Positions 60,617 to 64,000 of a DNA stretch of 64,000 bases are shown here, in pieces; the first letter of the stretch is position 1; the number at the start of each line of letters is the position of its first letter. The DNA is from Prorocentrum cordatum (Eukaryota; Sar; Dinophyceae; Prorocentrales; Prorocentraceae), in assembly GCA_963575745.1 (NCBI GenBank), contig CAUYUJ010018314.1, positions 136,409-200,408 of the forward strand. Direction: 5' to 3'. The notes under the pieces are model-generated. The model saw only the letters and a list, made by a program, of their open reading frames with translations. It had not been told where the DNA came from and ran no database searches. The position numbers and the translations under genes are program-made.

Positions 60617-60645
60617 ATTTATTTTATTTTCATTTTATACGTTGT
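60355..60645. repeat. AT-rich tract with (TA)n
   Basis: AT-rich sequence from 60355, then TATATA/TACATA repeats from about 60470 to 60620. Confidence 0.9.
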
Positions 60646-60672
60646 GTAGAGTGTGTTCGACTGAAGACAGAA

Positions 60673-60935
60673 AATCATTTGGTCCAGCCGCGCTTCAGCC
60701 GGAGGCGGGACACCAGCGGGACACCGCACGCCACCGGCCCCCGGTGACGAATCATTTGTTCGGGCCGCGCCTCAGCTGGAGGCGGGACACCGGCAGGACA
60801 CCGCGCGCCACCGGCCCCTGGTGAGGAATCATTTGGTCCGGCCGCGCCTCAGCCGGAGGCGGGACACCGGCGGGACACCGCGCGCCACGGGCCCCCGGTG
60901 AGGAATCATTTGGTCCGGCCGCGCCTCAGCCAGAG
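60673..60935 (+). repeat. 77-bp tandem repeat, about 3.4 units
   Basis: AATCATTT starts at 60673, 60750, 60827 and 60904, a constant 77-bp period. Each unit holds GGCCGCGCCTCAGCCGGAGG, two or three GGGACACC and CGCCACCGGCCCCCGGTGA. A relic unit lies at 18.3 kb. Immediately upstream is GTGTTCGACTGAAGACAG (60650-60670), the reverse complement of sequence downstream of the 18.3 kb relic. Confidence 0.95.
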
Positions 60936-61064
60936 GAGACTTTCTTCTCGTCCGCGCACGCAGCTTCGCCTCGCCCGCACGCACGGCACGCACGAAGACG
61001 AAACCGAAACCGATTTCCCGGTAGGGGGCTCCCCGTTCCACTTCGATCTCGCCCCCTCACATCC
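60936..61064. other. short unique spacer
   Basis: GC-rich with CGCACGCA motifs; no gene. Confidence 0.5.
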
Positions 61065-61635
61065 GGTGAATAGTAATAAGAAGAAGACTAATTCTCCGAA
61101 TAATACCCATAATACTATGAATAATCATAATCATACTATTACTCGTACTTGAAATTCTAATAATACGAATCTTCATATTATTTATATTAAGAAGAATGAG
61201 AACAACAACAATAATACGACTACTAGTAATAACATGAGTAATCGTATTCTGAGTAACGCTATGAATAATAAGAATGATACGATGAAGGAGAAGAAGAAGA
61301 GTAAACAAATAATAGTCAGAAGACTACTAGTCATAACAATAATGCCACTAATACTAGCAAGAAGAGTAGTAATAATACGACTAATATTAATATTGATAAT
61401 AATATCAGGAATAATTTTGAGACGAATAATAAGCATAATAATAACAGTGAAAAGAACCTTAAGAACACTACTAACAATACTACCAATACTAATACTTATA
61501 GGACTAATAATGGTAATAATAATAGTACACATAGTAATAATTATCATACTAAGCAGCAGAGTAATAGTAATTATAGTAAGAAGAAGAATTGTATTACGAT
61601 TCAGAAAAATAATACCAGTAATGGCAATAATAATA
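61065..61635. repeat. degenerate AAT/TAG trinucleotide tract
   Basis: AT-rich with strong three-base periodicity (AATAAT, ACTAATA, AGTAATA). A frame of 134 codons at 61234-61638 is nearly all Ile/Leu/Arg/Val and is a by-product of the periodicity. Confidence 0.8.
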
Positions 61636-61757
61636 TGAAGACGAGGAGGAGGAGGAGGAGGAGGAGGAGGAGGAGGAGGAGGAGGGAGGAGGAGGAGGAG
61701 GAGGAGGAGGGAGGAGGAGGAGGAGGAGGAGGGAGGAGGAGGAGGAGGAGGAGGCGG
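61636..61757. repeat. (AGG)n run
   Basis: AGG trinucleotide run joined directly to the AAT-type tract. Confidence 0.95.
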
Positions 61758-61919
61758 CGAAGGGGCTCCACGTGGGCCCCGGCCCCCAGAGAGGCTCCCA
61801 GCCAGACGACCCGACAGGGCGCCGACGGGGCGCGTGGGAGCATCGCGGGCCGCACGCGGACCCCGAGGCATGGCGGTCGGGGCGGGGCGCGGGAGCCTCC
61901 GCCCTCGGCCTCGCCCCTC

Positions 61920-62016
61920 CCTGCGGTGTGGTCGCCCCCGTGCTTCGGCGCGCCCCGCCGCAGCTCCACCGCCGCCCGACGCCTCCCCGCGGCCGCCGAG
62001 TGTAAGGCAGTCTGGC
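61920..62016 (-). pseudogene. ankyrin-repeat-like exon fragment
   Basis: Minus-strand GQTALHSAAAGRRRAAVEL followed by RRGAPKHGGDHTA fits one ankyrin repeat (G-TALH-AA-G---VELL--GA). The next repeat does not follow in any frame, and the usual LL is LR. It may be an isolated exon or a remnant. Confidence 0.4.
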
Positions 62017-63621
62017 CGCTGCCACCCTCCCCTCCGCGATCCCTCCTCCCGCTGCCGCTGGCCACGCTGCCTCCGCGATCCCTACCTCTCCTCCCGCGAT
62101 CCCTCTGCCCCTCTCCTCCGCGACCCCTCTTCACCCCCTTCCGCCCGCTGCTGCTGGCCACGGCACCCCGCGCCTGCGTGTGCAGATCGTGTGGCCTCTC
62201 CCTTAGGTCCCCCTCCCCTTCACTCCCGTCTACTCCCTCTCCCTGCCCCTGACAAGAGACCTCGCACAACTGATGCTAGCTAGTATTAGGAAGAAGCTGC
62301 ACACCATGATTATCTCCCACACGCTGAGTACGAGTAGCGATGTGGATAGTACTAAGCAGAACACTAATGCTGCTATTTCTAAGCATACGAAAACACTAAT
62401 ATGGTTAATACGAACGGTAGGAGTACAAAACAGAGTACCGCTACGAACAGGACGATCCTTACTACTAGTACGAATCAGGCTACATATTTGGAATATGAGG
62501 AAAATTTGAATCATAATGTATTGATAGGAAGAGTGAGAAACATACGCAGCATCTGGCAAGCGTGCCCGCGGCCCTCGCGCCCTTTGACCTCGCCGTGGCT
62601 CCCCGCCCCCTCCCCCTCCGCCCCTTGCCGCCTCCCCCCCCCCTCCCGGAGCCCGGTACTCCAGGACAGGTTACGTTCGCCGACTGCAAGGCGTTCGCGC
62701 TCGGGGTGACCCGTCAGAGCCGCAGGAGCCCTGGGGAGGCGGCGATGGGCGAGGGCGAGGGCGAGGGCGAGGCGAGGGCCAGGGGACGAGGCGAGGGCGA
62801 GGGAGGCGAGGGCGGGGGCCAGCCCTGCGAGTGGAAGGGCGAGGCGAGAGCCAGCGGCAGCTTCCTCGCAGAGCTGGGGCGAGGCGAGCGATGGCCACCT
62901 CAGACCTCCTCGCGACGTGGAAAATCACGACGGGAGGTTTTTCGCTATTTTCGGCCTCCGGGGGCCTTTCCCTGGCGTCGGGACCGTCAAAGAACGAGAC
63001 GAGTCAAGATGAAATACCCGTCCCCGGGAAGGGGCACAGACCTGTGGGGGTTCACGTTGGCAAAAATCACGACGTCGGGGGTCTGGGACTGCTGCTGCTG
63101 CTGCTGCACCCCAGCTCCTGCCTGCCAGGAGGCCAGATGCCTCTCGCGTCGGCGGGCCGCTGGACAGTTCGGTCCGCAAGGCGAAGGGCCCGGCATCCTC
63201 CGATTCGGGTCTGCGATCGAAGGGTGGAGCAGAAAACCCCTTCGGGGGATGCGTGGGTGGGCGTTCTGAGTGGGAGGGCGCTTTCGGCCAAACTCTGGTA
63301 CAGTGGTGTGCGTCGCACTCGCGGCATTCGCCTTTCGTCCGAGGCGCACTTTGCCCCCAGGTGACGCTTGCCAGGCCCGCTGGCATCATCCAGATGCTGC
63401 GCCCAGCTGTGCTTGTCGTTGCACCAAAGACCATGCGAGCAAGAGCTCGTCATAATGTTTCGTTCCGAATCTCCCGATGCCTCCAGGAATCATCAGAACT
63501 CCGAATGCTCCGCGCTGTCTGCAGAACCTAGGGCCGCTAGATGTTCTGGACATCTTGGAGCGTGTACTAAGCTGGTCCTATCATAACATCGTCCTCGCCC
63601 CGAAAGGGTCCAATCATTTCC
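62017..63621. other. no supported gene
   Basis: GC-rich 62017-62270; AT-rich, three-base periodic 62275-62540 similar in style to 61.1-61.6 kb; GAGGGC hexamer repeats at 62750-62815; (TGC)n at 63090-63108. A + strand frame at 62660-62750 (VTFADCKAFALGVTRQS) looks exon-like but could not be joined to others. Confidence 0.4.
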
Positions 63622-63629
63622 TGGAAGCC

Positions 63630-63803
63630 TTAAGTCGGGCGTGTCCCCCTACAGGGGGATTTTCGACGAACAAAAAAAAATACCCCAACAATTCCCCAAA
63701 AAGGTCAAAAGATACTCAAGAAATAGTCCCCATACCATTTTTGGATTATTTATGGATTATTTACCGTCGAAAATCCCCCTGTAGGGGGACAGGCCCGACT
63801 TCA
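63630..63803. mobile_element. MITE with palindromic terminal inverted repeats and 8-bp target duplication
   Basis: 174 bp. The ends TTAAGTCGGGCGTGTCCCCC and (reverse-complemented) TGAAGTCGGGCCTGTCCCCC begin inverted repeats of about 39 bp with two mismatches, continuing to TTTTCGACG. Each terminal repeat itself contains the palindrome TCCCCCTACAGGGGGA. The interior (63670-63764) is AT-rich. TGGAAGCC flanks both sides (63622-63629 and 63804-63811) as a perfect 8-bp direct repeat. An 8-bp duplication is typical of hAT-type transposases. No coding capacity. Confidence 0.9.
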
Positions 63804-63865
63804 TGGAAGCCCCCGCGACGTCCAGCGAGGCCCCCTCCGAGGTGCTCCCAGCGAGGCGAGGGCCG

Positions 63866-64000
63866 ACCTGGCAAGGCCCGCCTCCTGCCCCTCCTCGGGA
63901 AGGCCGCCTCCGCCCTGGCCGTGCGCCCCTCGCTGCGCGCCGCCCGCGCGGACTCGGTCTCCGGGGTCGGCTGGGCTTGCGCGATCTTCGGGCGCAGAGA
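63866..64000 (+). other. possible exon running off the right edge
   Basis: One frame reads GKARLLPLLGKAASALAVRP and ADSVSGVGWACAIFGRR without a stop to the window end. Composition is coding-like, but there is no neighbouring exon or recognised domain. Confidence 0.2.

Noticed and set aside
61234-61638. 134-residue Ile/Leu-rich frame, looking like a membrane protein
   Set aside because: The AT-rich tract has three-base periodicity that yields hydrophobic codons; no start context, no family, and similar decayed tracts occur at 17.0 and 62.3 kb.

Overview
This window looks like nuclear DNA of a dinoflagellate; genus not determined. The signs are: a Ty1/copia polyprotein rich in lysine/glycine with a methyltransferase-like insert; genes all on the + strand in many small exons; introns whose donors are a mix of GT, GC and GA and whose AG acceptors are nearly always followed by G; a probable relic of the dinoflagellate spliced leader (core CCATTTTGGCT) just upstream of one gene; and very large amounts of simple repeat. 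No bacterial or organellar gene is present.

Layout. (1) 1-6691, minus strand: the 5' two thirds or more of a decayed copia element (LTR, primer-binding site, Gag with zinc knuckle, protease, methyltransferase-like domain, integrase, reverse transcriptase), cut by the left window edge. (2) 6.7-18.5 kb: essentially gene-free repeat DNA: polypyrimidine tracts, two large TATG tetranucleotide fields, a 20-21 bp minisatellite, a composite satellite in which a box of about 80 bp, a GGTGCCCG run and a CCCTATAG run recur three times as a module, long AGG runs, and an ATC field punctuated by GGGACACC. (3) 19.3-about 21.7 kb: a small-exon + strand gene of unknown function (four splice junctions agree in phase). 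(4) 24.2-59.1 kb: a + strand cluster of three genes: gene A (about 1,300 aa, unknown, HMG-like and Cys/His-rich parts), a cytosine-5 DNA methyltransferase (567 aa), and gene B (about 1,230 aa, unknown, CxxC knuckles and an AT-hook-like motif). (5) 59.1-64 kb: simple repeats, a 77-bp tandem repeat that is also present as a relic at 18.3 kb, an ankyrin-like fragment, and a clean 174-bp MITE with an 8-bp target duplication.

The most important caution: the cluster appears twice (24345-41400 and 41501-58557, differing at only about 20 sites), and both copies end exactly at a run of 100 N. The left copy alone has the first exon of gene A and the right copy alone has the last exon of gene B. This is what two overlapping contig ends that were never merged look like, so the second methyltransferase and the second copies of A and B are probably not real extra genes.

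Functionally, the cluster puts a cytosine methyltransferase between two large proteins that carry DNA- or zinc-binding-like pieces, all transcribed the same way. Whether they act together, for example in DNA methylation, or belong to a large mobile unit, cannot be decided from the sequence. Gene models were built by hand from reading frame, splice dinucleotides and phase, so exon ends carry uncertainty.
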